Made by a program: the position numbers and the translations under genes. Shown here piece after piece: positions 1 to 7,472 of a DNA stretch of 32,759 nt. The DNA is from Clostridia bacterium. Its GTDB lineage: Bacteria; Bacillota; Clostridia; Peptostreptococcales; Filifactoraceae. The stretch spans positions 1 through 32,759 of the forward strand of contig SAAM01000006.1 in assembly GCA_009929415.1 (NCBI GenBank), in the 5' to 3' direction. The notes under the pieces were generated by a model. The model had not been told where the DNA came from. It was given only the letters and a program-made list of their open reading frames with translations, and did no database searches. How positions within the stretch are numbered: the first letter of the stretch is position 1; each line of letters begins with the position of its first letter.

Positions 1-2
1 AG

Positions 3-140
3 CCCTCTCCCGGCGTATTCATGAATGAGTTTTCAAATCTCATGAAGGAACACGATCTCGCAATCCCTTTCGTAGATTTCATGGAGGAAGATCCGGCGGG
101 GTCGATTGAGAAAATACTGAGCCTGCTTGGTAATAAGTAG
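3..140 (+). CDS. 3' end of an unidentified gene (partial)
   Basis: An open frame enters from the left edge and ends at a TAG at 138-140, giving about 45 residues that end in LGNK. The segment is mixed hydrophobic and acidic, with no recognisable motif. It reads towards the minus-strand small gene at 162-329, so the two transcripts converge, and only about 21 bases separate the stop codons. No clear hairpin terminator is visible between them. I do not recognise the family. The call as coding rests on amino acid composition and an unbroken frame only. Confidence 0.5.
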   Translation, partial: PSPGVFMNEFSNLMKEHDLAIPFVDFMEEDPAGSIEKILSLLGNK

Positions 141-161
141 CCCTGTCAGATTATTGTAATC

Positions 162-329
162 CTACCAGCAGTCCAGGCAGTCGAGGCTGTACTTGCTCTT
201 TATCTCCTTTTCTTCAGGACTCTGGTTAGGATCTGCCACCATATCCCTTACTGCATCATAAATCATCATCTGCTGCTCTGGCGTCATCTGGTCGATCATT
301 TCTACGATATTTCTTGCTATAGTGTTCAT
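162..329 (-). CDS. Small 55-residue protein with C-terminal CLDCW motif
   Basis: The ATG at 329 is preceded by a good Shine-Dalgarno site (AAGGAG, about 7 bases upstream), and the frame runs 55 codons to TAG. The protein starts MNTIARNIVEMIDQM, is acidic and probably helical, and ends in CLDCW, a CxxC pair next to the terminus. CxxC could bind metal or act as a redox pair; that is inference. It starts 26 bases after the ligase gene ends and no terminator is seen between them, so it is probably co-transcribed with the ligase and under the same T-box. I do not recognise the family. No signal peptide or membrane segment is present. Confidence 0.65.
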   Translation of the reverse strand: MNTIARNIVEMIDQMTPEQQMMIYDAVRDMVADPNQSPEEKEIKSKYSLDCLDCW

Positions 330-355
330 ATGTTTTCTCCTTTTTAATTGGTTTT

Positions 356-1651
356 TCAGCTTACTTTTCTGATTATGCGGTTTGCCTTGCCTTCGCTCCT
401 TGCTATCGTTCCTGATTCCATGAGGCTCACGAAGACTGATATCCCAAGCGAGCTCTCGAGCTTTTTGCGTATGTGGTTTGAAAGTGAGGAAAGGCTGTTT
501 GCATCTCCTGATGAAATCCTCTGTGAGACTTCAACCTGTACCTCGAGGGTATCAAGCACTCCCTGCTTGCTGACAACGAGCTGATAATGGGGCTCTATGC
601 CTTCTACGGAAAGAAGTTCATGCTCTATCTGGGATGGATACACGTTGACTCCTCTGATTATGAGCATGTCATCGCTTCTTCCTTCTATCCTTGCGAGCCT
701 GTAATGGGTCCTTCCGCATGCGCATTTCTGGGTATATATGCGGCTGATGTCGCCTGTCCTGTATCTTATTATCGGGAAGGCTTCTTTTGTGAGGGATGTG
801 AATACTATCTCGCCCTCTTCACCGTATGGAAGGACTTCACCGGTATTTGGGTCTATAGTCTCTATTATAAAATGGTCCTCAGCTACGTGAAGGCCGTTTT
901 TCTCTGTACATTCCATTGCTACTCCCGGTCCCATGAGCTCGCTCATTCCGTATATGTCAAGCGCTGTGATTCCAAGCTTATGCTCTATCTCGCTCCTCAT
1001 ATTCTCTGACCATGGCTCTGCTCCGAATATTCCATATTTCAGCTTTGAGCTTTCTGCGGTGAGGCCCTCTTTGCTCATCTCTTCTGCAAGATAGAGTGCA
1101 TAGGAAGGTGTGCATGCGAGCACCGAGCACTGATAGTCGTTCATCAGCATCACCTGGCGCTTTGTATTTCCTCCTGATACAGGGACTATGGATGCGCCGA
1201 GTTTTTCTGCTCCATAGTGTATCCCCATCCCTCCCGTGAAGAGCCCGTAGCCGTATGAGTTGTGGATTATGTCATGCTTTTTTACGCCTGCCATGGTGAA
1301 ACTCCTTGCTACCATCTCTGACCAGTTGTTTATGTCGTTTCTCGTGTATCCCACTACTGTAGGCTTTCCTGAGGTCCCTGAGGATGAATGTATCCTCACT
1401 ACTTCTTCCATCGGAGTCGCAAAAAGCCCGTATGGATAGTTTGCTCTCAGAAACTGTTTTTTCATGAAGGGCAGCTTTTTGAGATCCTCCAGTGTATTGA
1501 TGTCTTCGGGTCTCAGGTTTTCCTTCTGCATCAGCTCTCTGTATGGCTTTACATTGTAATACACTCTCTCGAGAGTGGCCTTGAGCCTCTCGAGCTGTAT
1601 CTTTTCTAGCTCGCTGTGATCCATACATTCGTAATATTCATTCCAGTACAT
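356..1651 (-). CDS. paaK: Phenylacetate-CoA ligase (adenylate-forming)
   Basis: An AMP-forming ligase of 431 residues that activates phenylacetate, or a related aryl acid, to its CoA thioester with ATP. The adenylate-forming P-loop SSSGTSGKP is at about residues 89-97, followed by YGMSELMGPG, YRTGDIS and a C-terminal lid domain with SDDMLIIRGVNVYPSQIE, all typical of PaaK. The ATG at 1651 is chosen because a strong TAAGGAGG site lies just upstream. The frame is open further upstream, to 1699, but that part overlaps the T-box terminator. Length matches the family (about 430). It is the first gene of a short operon under a T-box leader. In anaerobes such ligases can work with an arylpyruvate ferredoxin oxidoreductase to make aromatic amino acids from aryl acids; the oxidoreductase is not in this window. 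Confidence 0.93.
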   Translation of the reverse strand: MYWNEYYECMDHSELEKIQLERLKATLERVYYNVKPYRELMQKENLRPEDINTLEDLKKLPFMKKQFLRANYPYGLFATPMEEVVRIHSSSGTSGKPTVVGYTRNDINNWSEMVARSFTMAGVKKHDIIHNSYGYGLFTGGMGIHYGAEKLGASIVPVSGGNTKRQVMLMNDYQCSVLACTPSYALYLAEEMSKEGLTAESSKLKYGIFGAEPWSENMRSEIEHKLGITALDIYGMSELMGPGVAMECTEKNGLHVAEDHFIIETIDPNTGEVLPYGEEGEIVFTSLTKEAFPIIRYRTGDISRIYTQKCACGRTHYRLARIEGRSDDMLIIRGVNVYPSQIEHELLSVEGIEPHYQLVVSKQGVLDTLEVQVEVSQRISSGDANSLSSLSNHIRKKLESSLGISVFVSLMESGTIARSEGKANRIIRKVS

Positions 1652-1677
1652 TTTTGTTTCCTCCTTATTTTTGAGTA

Positions 1678-1960
1678 TAAAAAAACCTCCATCCCACAAA
1701 GGGACGAAGGTATTAATTTCGCGGTACCACCCTAATTAGTTATATACTAACTCAGCTCTTTCGGACACGAGGCATGGCCTGATGTCTTATCCATGTAACG
1801 GTAGAATCCCGTCCGGGCTTACTGCAATTTCGGCCTGGAAACTCAGGAGCGAACTTCAAGAGCGTTTACTATGGAACTGCTTTCAGTCAGTGGCAGTTCT
1901 TCCCTGGATAATAAATCAGCTGTTTACTTTTCTCCATCAAAGTTTTTATTTATTCACTTT
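1678..1960 (-). promoter_or_regulatory. T-box riboswitch (probable tRNA-Phe) upstream of paaK
   Basis: The leader holds the invariant T-box AGGGTGGTACCGCG (1720-1733 on the minus strand). Its TGGT bulge would pair with a tRNA ending ACCA, i.e. discriminator base A, as in tRNA-Phe. A 10-bp intrinsic terminator stem (1686-1695 with 1701-1710, loop 1696-1700) is followed by a T run, and antiterminator formation would prevent it. Stem I is visible with an AGTA motif (1925-1928) facing GAAGTTCG. The best specifier is TTC (1851-1853, Phe), followed by a purine as is usual. Reading GTT (Val) directly after GAA is less likely. Uncharged tRNA would switch the ligase on. Confidence 0.93.
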
Positions 1961-1965
1961 TTAGA

Positions 1966-1994
1966 ATAATACCAAAATTCAAGCGCTGTGTCAA
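1966..1994 (-). promoter_or_regulatory. SigA-type promoter of the T-box/paaK transcript
   Basis: A perfect -35 TTGACA (1989-1994), a 17-base spacer and a -10 TATTAT (1966-1971) are on the minus strand. Transcription would start near 1959, directly ahead of the T-box leader. Confidence 0.8.
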
Positions 1995-2012
1995 CACATT
2001 TTTAAATAAAAA

Positions 2013-2059
2013 TAAAAAAAAGCAGGAATTATTTCTGTATTCAAACAGATATTCCTGCA
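2013..2059 (-). terminator. Intrinsic terminator of the MATE/LytTR operon
   Basis: A long hairpin with outer arms GCAGGAAT and ATTCCTGC (2022-2059) and an inner TCTGT/ACAGA stem is followed on the minus strand by eight T residues. It lies 12 bases past the response regulator stop and just upstream of the paaK promoter. Confidence 0.85.
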
Positions 2060-2070
2060 TTTTTGTATGT

Positions 2071-2793
2071 TTACCATTCCATTTTGTCAAGGATGTACTT
2101 ATAGTATTTTTCCCTGATTTCCCTGAGGCTCCTCTTTCTTATGAGGACTCTGTCGTCGGTCTTTGTCCTGAATTCAGTATCTACTGAGCTTACGTGGTCC
2201 ATGTTCACGATATAGCTCTGATGGCATCTCAGGAATCTCCTGTTTTCGAGCCTCAACTCTATGTTGTCGAGCTTGTCGTATATCTTGTACCTTTCTTTGT
2301 CCAGCGTGTGTATTATTACCGCCGTGTTCTTGCTCTCCAGATAAACTATGTCTGCATACCTTATGTTGTGTATCCTGCCCTTGATGTTTATGGTAAGGCT
2401 CTTTTCGTTTGCCTCTACTTCTTTTATATATTTGTCCAGAAGCGTCCTGAGCTTTTCATGATCCAATGGCTTGAGAAGATACCCGAAAGCGAATACATCA
2501 TAGCTTTCGAGCGCAAATTCCGGTGATGTGCTCATGAATATTATCTTTACGTTTTCGGAGTACTGCCTGATCTTTTTTGAGATCTGCATGCCGTTTTCTC
2601 CGCTCATGAATATGTCCATGAATATGATGTCAAAGACTCTCAGTTCATCCATATATTCCGCAAGGAGATCTTCACCTTTTTCAAATTCCGATGCCTGATA
2701 GTTGTGCGGATTGCTCTCAAAGTATCCGGATACATATCTTCTTATATTTTCTCTGTCCTTCGCGCTGTCATCACATATTGCTATGTTTATCAT
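2071..2793 (-). CDS. LytTR-family response regulator
   Basis: A 240-residue two-domain regulator. The receiver domain (about 1-120) has the acidic pair D8/D9, the phosphoacceptor D60 in IIFMDIFMSGENG, and a conserved lysine in YLLKPLD. A LytTR DNA-binding domain follows (about 137-236), with FLRCHQSYIVN. This is the AgrA/VirR architecture. It starts 15 bases after the MATE gene ends, so the two are likely co-transcribed and it may regulate that exporter. No histidine kinase is adjacent, so the partner is elsewhere or the protein is an orphan regulator. Confidence 0.92.
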   Translation of the reverse strand: MINIAICDDSAKDRENIRRYVSGYFESNPHNYQASEFEKGEDLLAEYMDELRVFDIIFMDIFMSGENGMQISKKIRQYSENVKIIFMSTSPEFALESYDVFAFGYLLKPLDHEKLRTLLDKYIKEVEANEKSLTINIKGRIHNIRYADIVYLESKNTAVIIHTLDKERYKIYDKLDNIELRLENRRFLRCHQSYIVNMDHVSSVDTEFRTKTDDRVLIRKRSLREIREKYYKYILDKMEW

Positions 2794-2808
2794 ATAGAAC
2801 CTCTAAGC

Positions 2809-4164
2809 TTATGATTTTTTGATTACTGTGCTGATTTTCCATTTTCCGCTAAGATAATATGCCGTAGCGAGCGCTGTGGAACCCAGGCTTGCCACTGGTG
2901 CTGCAAGTCCTATGCCCATGAGACCCCAGTCAAACGTAAGCCCGAATATATAGGCTGCCGGCACTCTGAGAAGAAGCGCTGACATTATCCCTGTTATAGA
3001 TGCGAACGTGGTGTGTCCTGCTCCTGTTATCAGTCCGTTTATACAGAAAATCAACGGCACTATTATATAATCAAGCGATAATGTGTTAAGGTATGTGACT
3101 CCTGCCTTTATCATTTCAGGATCGTTGTCAAATACCGCTATTATCTGCTCCGGAAACATCTGGGTTATTGTGAATATTGGAAGAGATATTCCAAGCGCCA
3201 CAGCTATTCCAATGTACATAGTATGCTGTGCTCTTTTTATCTCTCCTGCTCCTATATTCTGAGCTACCATTGCTGACACGGATGATCCCACTGCTATTGC
3301 GGGAAGTATCGCGAAGGAGTTGTATTTGGATATTACTCCGAGAGCTGCTGATGCCTTTACTCCAAAGCTGTTAACAAGCCCTGTCATAACAAGGAAGGAT
3401 ATGTTTACCGCTACATTTTGTATTGAGGTAGGAATCCCGACCTTCATAAGCATCCTGAACTTGTCTGCGTGGAATTTGAAGGATTTGAGCCTGAAATCGA
3501 ACATGAAGTCCGTATTCTGAAGATACAGTATGCACAGCACCATGCTTGCCGCCTGTGATACTATCGTCGCTATGGCTGCACCTCTTGCGCCCATTCCAAA
3601 GTATCCTACCAGTATCAGATCAAGTACTATATTTACTACGCATGCTATGGTAACAAAGTAAAGTGGCCTCTTGCTGTCTCCCAGGCCTCTCATTATAGCG
3701 CTCAGTGCGTTGTACCCGAAGATGAATACGGATCCAAGCACGGTTATCTGAAGATATTCTCTCGCCTGTGCAAATGCCTCTGGTGGTGTCTGTATGAGAT
3801 TGAGGATAGGGGTCGCGAGGATCATCATCGCCACGGTTATGACTACTGCGGCTGCGAGCAGCGAAATCATCATGGTGCTTATCGATTCTACTGCTGATTT
3901 TCTGTCCCTCGAGCCCATGTACTGGCCTATTACGACCGTACCTCCTACGCTGAGGCCTATCACTATATTGGTTATTATGAATGTTACCTGACCGCCTATG
4001 TTTACCGCTGAAATACCTACCGCCCCGCCAAAACGGCCTACTATAAGCATGTCTGCGACATTATAAAGCGACTGTACGATATTTGAAATCATAAATGGAA
4101 GCGCAAATGTTATAAGCTGCCTTACAACGTTGCCCTGTGTTAAATCATTTCCTGTCTTGCTCAT
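2809..4164 (-). CDS. MATE-family multidrug/sodium antiporter
   Basis: A 451-residue polytopic membrane protein with the pattern of twelve hydrophobic segments expected for MATE (NorM/MepA-type) exporters. It has the N-terminal signature PFMISNIVQSLYNVADMLIVGRFGG and a repeat of the two six-helix halves. The family exports cationic drugs or metabolites in exchange for Na+ or H+; the substrate here cannot be read from sequence. The ATG has a TTGGAG ribosome site. Its upstream region (4165-4252) has its own TATAAT and a palindrome, suggesting a regulated promoter separate from the anti-sigma gene. Confidence 0.93.
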   Translation of the reverse strand: MSKTGNDLTQGNVVRQLITFALPFMISNIVQSLYNVADMLIVGRFGGAVGISAVNIGGQVTFIITNIVIGLSVGGTVVIGQYMGSRDRKSAVESISTMMISLLAAAVVITVAMMILATPILNLIQTPPEAFAQAREYLQITVLGSVFIFGYNALSAIMRGLGDSKRPLYFVTIACVVNIVLDLILVGYFGMGARGAAIATIVSQAASMVLCILYLQNTDFMFDFRLKSFKFHADKFRMLMKVGIPTSIQNVAVNISFLVMTGLVNSFGVKASAALGVISKYNSFAILPAIAVGSSVSAMVAQNIGAGEIKRAQHTMYIGIAVALGISLPIFTITQMFPEQIIAVFDNDPEMIKAGVTYLNTLSLDYIIVPLIFCINGLITGAGHTTFASITGIMSALLLRVPAAYIFGLTFDWGLMGIGLAAPVASLGSTALATAYYLSGKWKISTVIKKS

Positions 4165-4203
4165 TTGTTCTCCAATCTAAATATGTTTAATTTCTCATTT
4201 ATG

Positions 4204-4243
4204 ATTATATCATACAATGCCCTATTTTAGAACGGTATTGTAT
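4204..4243 (-). promoter_or_regulatory. Putative regulated promoter with palindromic operator, MATE gene
   Basis: The minus strand has a -10 TATAAT at 4204-4209. Just upstream is an imperfect palindrome with 10-base arms, ATACAATACC and GGCATTGTAT, separated by 12 bases (4212-4243; one mismatched pair). No good -35 is seen, so an activator or repressor acting at this dyad is plausible. It lacks the T run of a terminator. Confidence 0.5.
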
Positions 4244-4252
4244 CATAATTGT

Positions 4253-5188
4253 CTATCTTATATAAAGATTTCCTGCGAGTATTTCCTGGATTTTCTCAGT
4301 CGGGATGACAAATTCGATAACACCCATGTATCCCGGAGCTACTTCATACTTGTCGAATGAGATCACGAGCTTTGAATCTTCGTTTATATAGAACTGCTGA
4401 TCTACAGCTATCTTTTCAAATCCCTCATCTCCCATTATCTCGGTCTCTCCCTTGAGCCAGTATGTCCTGTTTTCATCCTCTTTCATCTGCTGCTTCATCT
4501 GCTCCTTTATATTACTGCTTATGACATCGATATAGCTTTCATCCCTGAAGAGGCTCGGGAGGGTTATCATAACCTCGTTCTTCTTGTCTATAGTGTCATA
4601 TCTGAACTGAGTCGAGGACGAACCCACTGTGTTTACTACATATCTTCCTATGGAAAGTATCTGGTCGTTGTCTGTCTTTATAACGAATCCGGAGTCTACT
4701 CCCAGATGTCCCCCGTCTGCAAATTCCTCCATCTGAGCCACTTCCTTTTCGAACTGCTCAAAGAGCTCCTTATTCTCATCTATATATCTGCTGTTGAGCG
4801 ATTTCTGGAGCTCCTCGTTATCCATGCCTTCTATTATCGGAGTCTGGATTTCCGCATTGTATGTGCCCTCGTCATAGCTTTGCTGACTGAAATTGATTAC
4901 TCTTACGAGGCTTCCTATCAGCGGTATCTCCGCCACTGAGTCTGCAAATGCGGGGCTGATGTTTACCGCGCCTGTGAACAGCAGCGCTGCCGCCGCTGCA
5001 ATACCTGCGATGCTTTTTATTCCTCGTATTTTTCTGTTTTTATTCATGATTATACTCTCCTTATGCTTTTCAGCTCTGGAGCCTTCGATGGCGCTTATTA
5101 CCGTAATTTCCAGCTCCTGAGGGATCTCTATGTTCTCATATTCTCTTATCATATCTTCGATATTATCTCTAAGCTTGCTGCTCTTCAT
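4253..5188 (-). CDS. rsiV: RsiV-like anti-sigma factor (DUF3298)
   Basis: A 311-residue protein with a cytoplasmic N-terminal segment (about 1-55), one transmembrane helix (about 58-78, GIAAAAALLFTGAV) and a large external domain. The C-terminal motif FDKYEVAPGYMGVIEFVIP is typical of the DUF3298 domain of RsiV. In Bacillus and Clostridioides RsiV holds the sigma factor SigV at the membrane and is cleaved after binding lysozyme. That this protein senses lysozyme is inferred from family and from its position 39 bases after an ECF sigma gene. The start has a clear AAGGAG site. Confidence 0.85.
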   Translation of the reverse strand: MKSSKLRDNIEDMIREYENIEIPQELEITVISAIEGSRAEKHKESIIMNKNRKIRGIKSIAGIAAAAALLFTGAVNISPAFADSVAEIPLIGSLVRVINFSQQSYDEGTYNAEIQTPIIEGMDNEELQKSLNSRYIDENKELFEQFEKEVAQMEEFADGGHLGVDSGFVIKTDNDQILSIGRYVVNTVGSSSTQFRYDTIDKKNEVMITLPSLFRDESYIDVISSNIKEQMKQQMKEDENRTYWLKGETEIMGDEGFEKIAVDQQFYINEDSKLVISFDKYEVAPGYMGVIEFVIPTEKIQEILAGNLYIR

Positions 5189-5227
5189 TTTATTCTCCTT
5201 ATCATATATAAAAGCCTGGCCATGGCT

Positions 5228-5722
5228 CTACTCTATTATCGCTTTCAGCTTTCTCAGGGATCTGTACAGAGTGCTTTTTACCGTGCTGAGCTTCCTGCTG
5301 GTTATCTCTGCCACCTCGCTCAGCTCCATGTTTTCAAAATACCTGAGGATTATTATCTCTCTTTCCTGCTCTGAGAGCTTTTCGAGGGCGCTGCTGAGGA
5401 TTTCGCTGTCCTCAAAACTGCTCTGAGATGGAGTCTCGGCTGTCTTTTCGATTTCCCTGGTCAGTGCCTGTTCTTCCATTAATGTAATCCTTGAGTTTTT
5501 TCTGAGATGGTCTCTCGCGGTGTTTATGAGCACTGTGCAGAACCAGGTCTCCATATGCTGCGGATTTAGGTCGCCTCTGTAGCTGAGCGCCCTGTATATG
5601 CTTTCCTGGATTATGTCGAGGGCATCTTCTCTGTTTCTGACATGGCTCCAGGCGATCCTGTAGTGTTTTTCTCTTGCTGATAGAATATATTCTTCCAGAT
5701 TTTTTCTTACATCTGAGTTCAT
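5228..5722 (-). CDS. sigV: ECF sigma factor, SigV-like
   Basis: A sigma-70 family ECF factor of 164 residues. Region 2 is near the N-terminus (HVRNREDALDIIQESIYRAL). Region 4 is at the C-terminus (LSEQEREIIILRYFENMELSEVAEI, with a helix-turn-helix reading STVKSTLYRSLRKLK). I chose the ATG at 5722 because an AGGAAA site precedes it; the frame is open to 5773 without a better site. The following gene is an RsiV-type anti-sigma factor, so this is the usual sigma/anti-sigma pair for envelope stress. The upstream ECF promoter indicates autoregulation. Confidence 0.9.
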   Translation of the reverse strand: MNSDVRKNLEEYILSAREKHYRIAWSHVRNREDALDIIQESIYRALSYRGDLNPQHMETWFCTVLINTARDHLRKNSRITLMEEQALTREIEKTAETPSQSSFEDSEILSSALEKLSEQEREIIILRYFENMELSEVAEITSRKLSTVKSTLYRSLRKLKAIIE

Positions 5723-5779
5723 TTTGTTTTCCTGCCTTTTTGTTTTAATTGGATATCCGTTTTGTCTTTTCATATATTA

Positions 5780-5805
5780 GACGCATGAGAATGCAAAAAA
5801 GTTTC
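5780..5805 (-). promoter_or_regulatory. ECF-type autoregulatory promoter of sigV
   Basis: On the minus strand GAAAC (5801-5805; TGAAAC in full), a 17-base spacer and CGTC (5780-5783) match the -35/-10 consensus of SigV/SigW-class promoters. It lies 58 bases upstream of the sigma factor start, as expected for a self-activated sigma operon. Confidence 0.8.
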
Positions 5806-5818
5806 ATATTTCATATAC

Positions 5819-5847
5819 GTTTAATTTTACTCCCACTTAGGTATAAT
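5819..5847 (+). promoter_or_regulatory. Promoter of the CsbD-like gene (SigB-like or SigA)
   Basis: TATAAT (5842-5847) is a good SigA -10, but no good -35 is seen at 17 bases. The same stretch reads GTTTAA (5819-5824), 14 bases, AGGTAT (5839-5844), close to the general-stress SigB consensus GTTTAA-N13-15-GGGWAW. Bacillus csbD is SigB-dependent, which makes the second reading interesting but unproven. Confidence 0.45.
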
Positions 5848-5898
5848 ATCTATGGTAGTGTTGTTTTTTGTCATTTATGTAAAGGCAGGTGCTCTGTT

Positions 5899-6174
5899 AT
5901 GGCAAAACTTAATATGGAAGAAAAATTTGAAGAATTCAAGGCTGCTTTTAAGAAAAAATGGAAAGAGCTTGGCAGCGATGAGCTTGACTCCATGCTCGAA
6001 ATAAGGGAAAATCAGGAAGAGATGATCGACAAACTTGCGGTTAAATACAACAAGACCAGGGAAGAGATGAAGAAGGATTTTGAAGAGTGGCTGGAAAAAG
6101 TTGAAGAGGAAAAGGAAGATGACGTCGAGGAGATTCTCGAGGAAATCGAAGATATTGACAAATTTAAGAAATAA
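5899..6174 (+). CDS. CsbD-like general stress protein
   Basis: A 91-residue, highly charged, helical protein. The N-terminal 60 residues follow the CsbD/YjbJ pattern: FKKKWKELGSDELDSMLEIR, then a run equivalent to the family's L..K...Y..+.EEA, here VKYNKTREEMKKDFEEWL. The C-terminal 25 residues are very acidic (EEEKEDDVEEILEEIEDID) and extend beyond the usual family core. Family members are small stress-induced proteins of unknown mechanism. The ATG at 5899 follows a purine-rich AGGCAGG site. The gene is divergent from sigV and ends at a strong terminator. Confidence 0.72.
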   Translation: MAKLNMEEKFEEFKAAFKKKWKELGSDELDSMLEIRENQEEMIDKLAVKYNKTREEMKKDFEEWLEKVEEEKEDDVEEILEEIEDIDKFKK

Positions 6175-6180
6175 CATAAA

Positions 6181-6216
6181 AAGAATGAGCCGGCAGGGGT
6201 ATGCCGGCTCATTCTT
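6181..6216. terminator. Strong bidirectional intrinsic terminator
   Basis: Perfect 15-base arms (6181-6195 and 6202-6216, containing GAGCCGGCA/TGCCGGCTC) with a six-base loop are flanked by A and T runs on both sides. It sits between the convergent CsbD-like gene and the alcohol dehydrogenase, so it ends both the stress gene and the large BMC operon. Confidence 0.92.
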
Positions 6217-6292
6217 TTTGTATATTCACAGACGAAAGGCTTGGGGAATATTCATTTCCTTTACGGCTTTTCATCATCGGGGGGCTGTTTCT

Positions 6293-7462
6293 TCAGCGTT
6301 TTTTCCACGCTTTTCTATATACATCGATTATCTGATCTATGGTTGGCTTTACAGGATTTGACGGCATGCAGGTGTCCTGCAGCGCAAGCTCTGCAAGCGC
6401 TCTGAAGTCTTCTTCTCTTACTCCGAGATCGCTGAGGCTTGCTGGTATGCCGACTTCGTGTGAAAGCTTTTTTATTTCATTTATGGTCTGCGCTACTGCT
6501 GCACGGGAACTGTATGAGGCTCCCTTAAGATCAAGCGCGCCGTATATCTTTTTGAAGTCATAGTGAGTCTTTTCATCTCTGGCATTGAACTCCATGACAT
6601 GTGGAAGGAGCACGGCATTGCATACTCCATGTGGAAGATTATAGAAGCCTCCGAGGGAATGCGCCATGGCATGGACCATTCCAAGCCCTGCATTTGAGAA
6701 TGCGAGCCCTGCGCTGTACTGAGCATAGGCCATCATCTCTCTTGAGTTCATGTCGTCTCCGTTTTTCACGGCGCGCGGGAGATGCTCTTTTATGGCGGTT
6801 ATCGCCCAGAGTGCATCCTTGTCTGTGAAAGGAGTCGCCTCGTTTGAAAGTACTGCCTCTATTGCATGGGTCATTGCATCCATCCCTGTAGCTGCCGTAA
6901 GGCTCTGCGGCATGGATTTCATCAGGTTCGTGTCATTTATGGCTATCCAGACACTGCAGTTGGTGTCTACCATAACCATCTTGGAATGTCTTTTTTCATC
7001 TGTTATTACATAGAAGGTCGTCACCTCTGAGCCTGTTCCTGCCGTAGTATTTACCGCGACTACCGGAAGCGATTTCTCGGATGACTTGTTCACGCCTTCG
7101 TAATCCTCGACTCTTCCTCCGTTTGCCAGTACTATGCCGACAGCCTTACAGGTATCTATCGCTGATCCTCCTCCAAGCGCCACTATAAAGTCCGGCTTTA
7201 TGTCTGCTGCGACGCTGAGGGCCTCGTTTACTATCTCAACCGTGGGGTTTGGCTTTACTCCGTAGTATATGAAGCTGTGTACTCCTGCGCCCGCAAGCTC
7301 TGTGCATATCTGGTCTGCAACTTTGCTTTCAAAGAGAAAGCTGTCTGTTATCACAAGCGCTTTTCTGAAGCCTTTTTTCATTATTTCTCCGCGAAGAAGC
7401 TCTATGGCTCCTGCCCCGAAGAAATTGGTCGATATCATGTTGACTCTGCAGGGATTATGCAT
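6293..7462 (-). CDS. Iron-dependent alcohol dehydrogenase, BMC operon
   Basis: A 389-residue group III (Fe2+) alcohol dehydrogenase that reduces an aldehyde to its alcohol with NAD(P)H. GGGSAIDTCKAV (about 97-108) is the nucleotide-binding motif. The metal ligands are visible as D195 and H199 (GMDAMTHAIE), H264 (MVHAMAHSLGG) and H278 (LPHG), the same spacing as FucO. I chose the ATG at 7462 because a GAGGTG site precedes it and it clears the previous gene by 10 bases. As the last gene of the operon it can recycle NAD+ by reducing the C2 aldehyde made by the aldolase, as PduQ does in Pdu compartments. No clear terminal targeting helix is seen. Confidence 0.93.
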   Translation of the reverse strand: MHNPCRVNMISTNFFGAGAIELLRGEIMKKGFRKALVITDSFLFESKVADQICTELAGAGVHSFIYYGVKPNPTVEIVNEALSVAADIKPDFIVALGGGSAIDTCKAVGIVLANGGRVEDYEGVNKSSEKSLPVVAVNTTAGTGSEVTTFYVITDEKRHSKMVMVDTNCSVWIAINDTNLMKSMPQSLTAATGMDAMTHAIEAVLSNEATPFTDKDALWAITAIKEHLPRAVKNGDDMNSREMMAYAQYSAGLAFSNAGLGMVHAMAHSLGGFYNLPHGVCNAVLLPHVMEFNARDEKTHYDFKKIYGALDLKGASYSSRAAVAQTINEIKKLSHEVGIPASLSDLGVREEDFRALAELALQDTCMPSNPVKPTIDQIIDVYRKAWKKR

Positions 7463-7472
7463 GTTTTTCACC

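Noticed and set aside
1652-1699. Upstream extension of the ligase reading frame to 1699
   Set aside because: The extra codons overlap the T-box terminator and have no ribosome site, while the ATG at 1651 has a strong one and gives the family's usual N-terminus.
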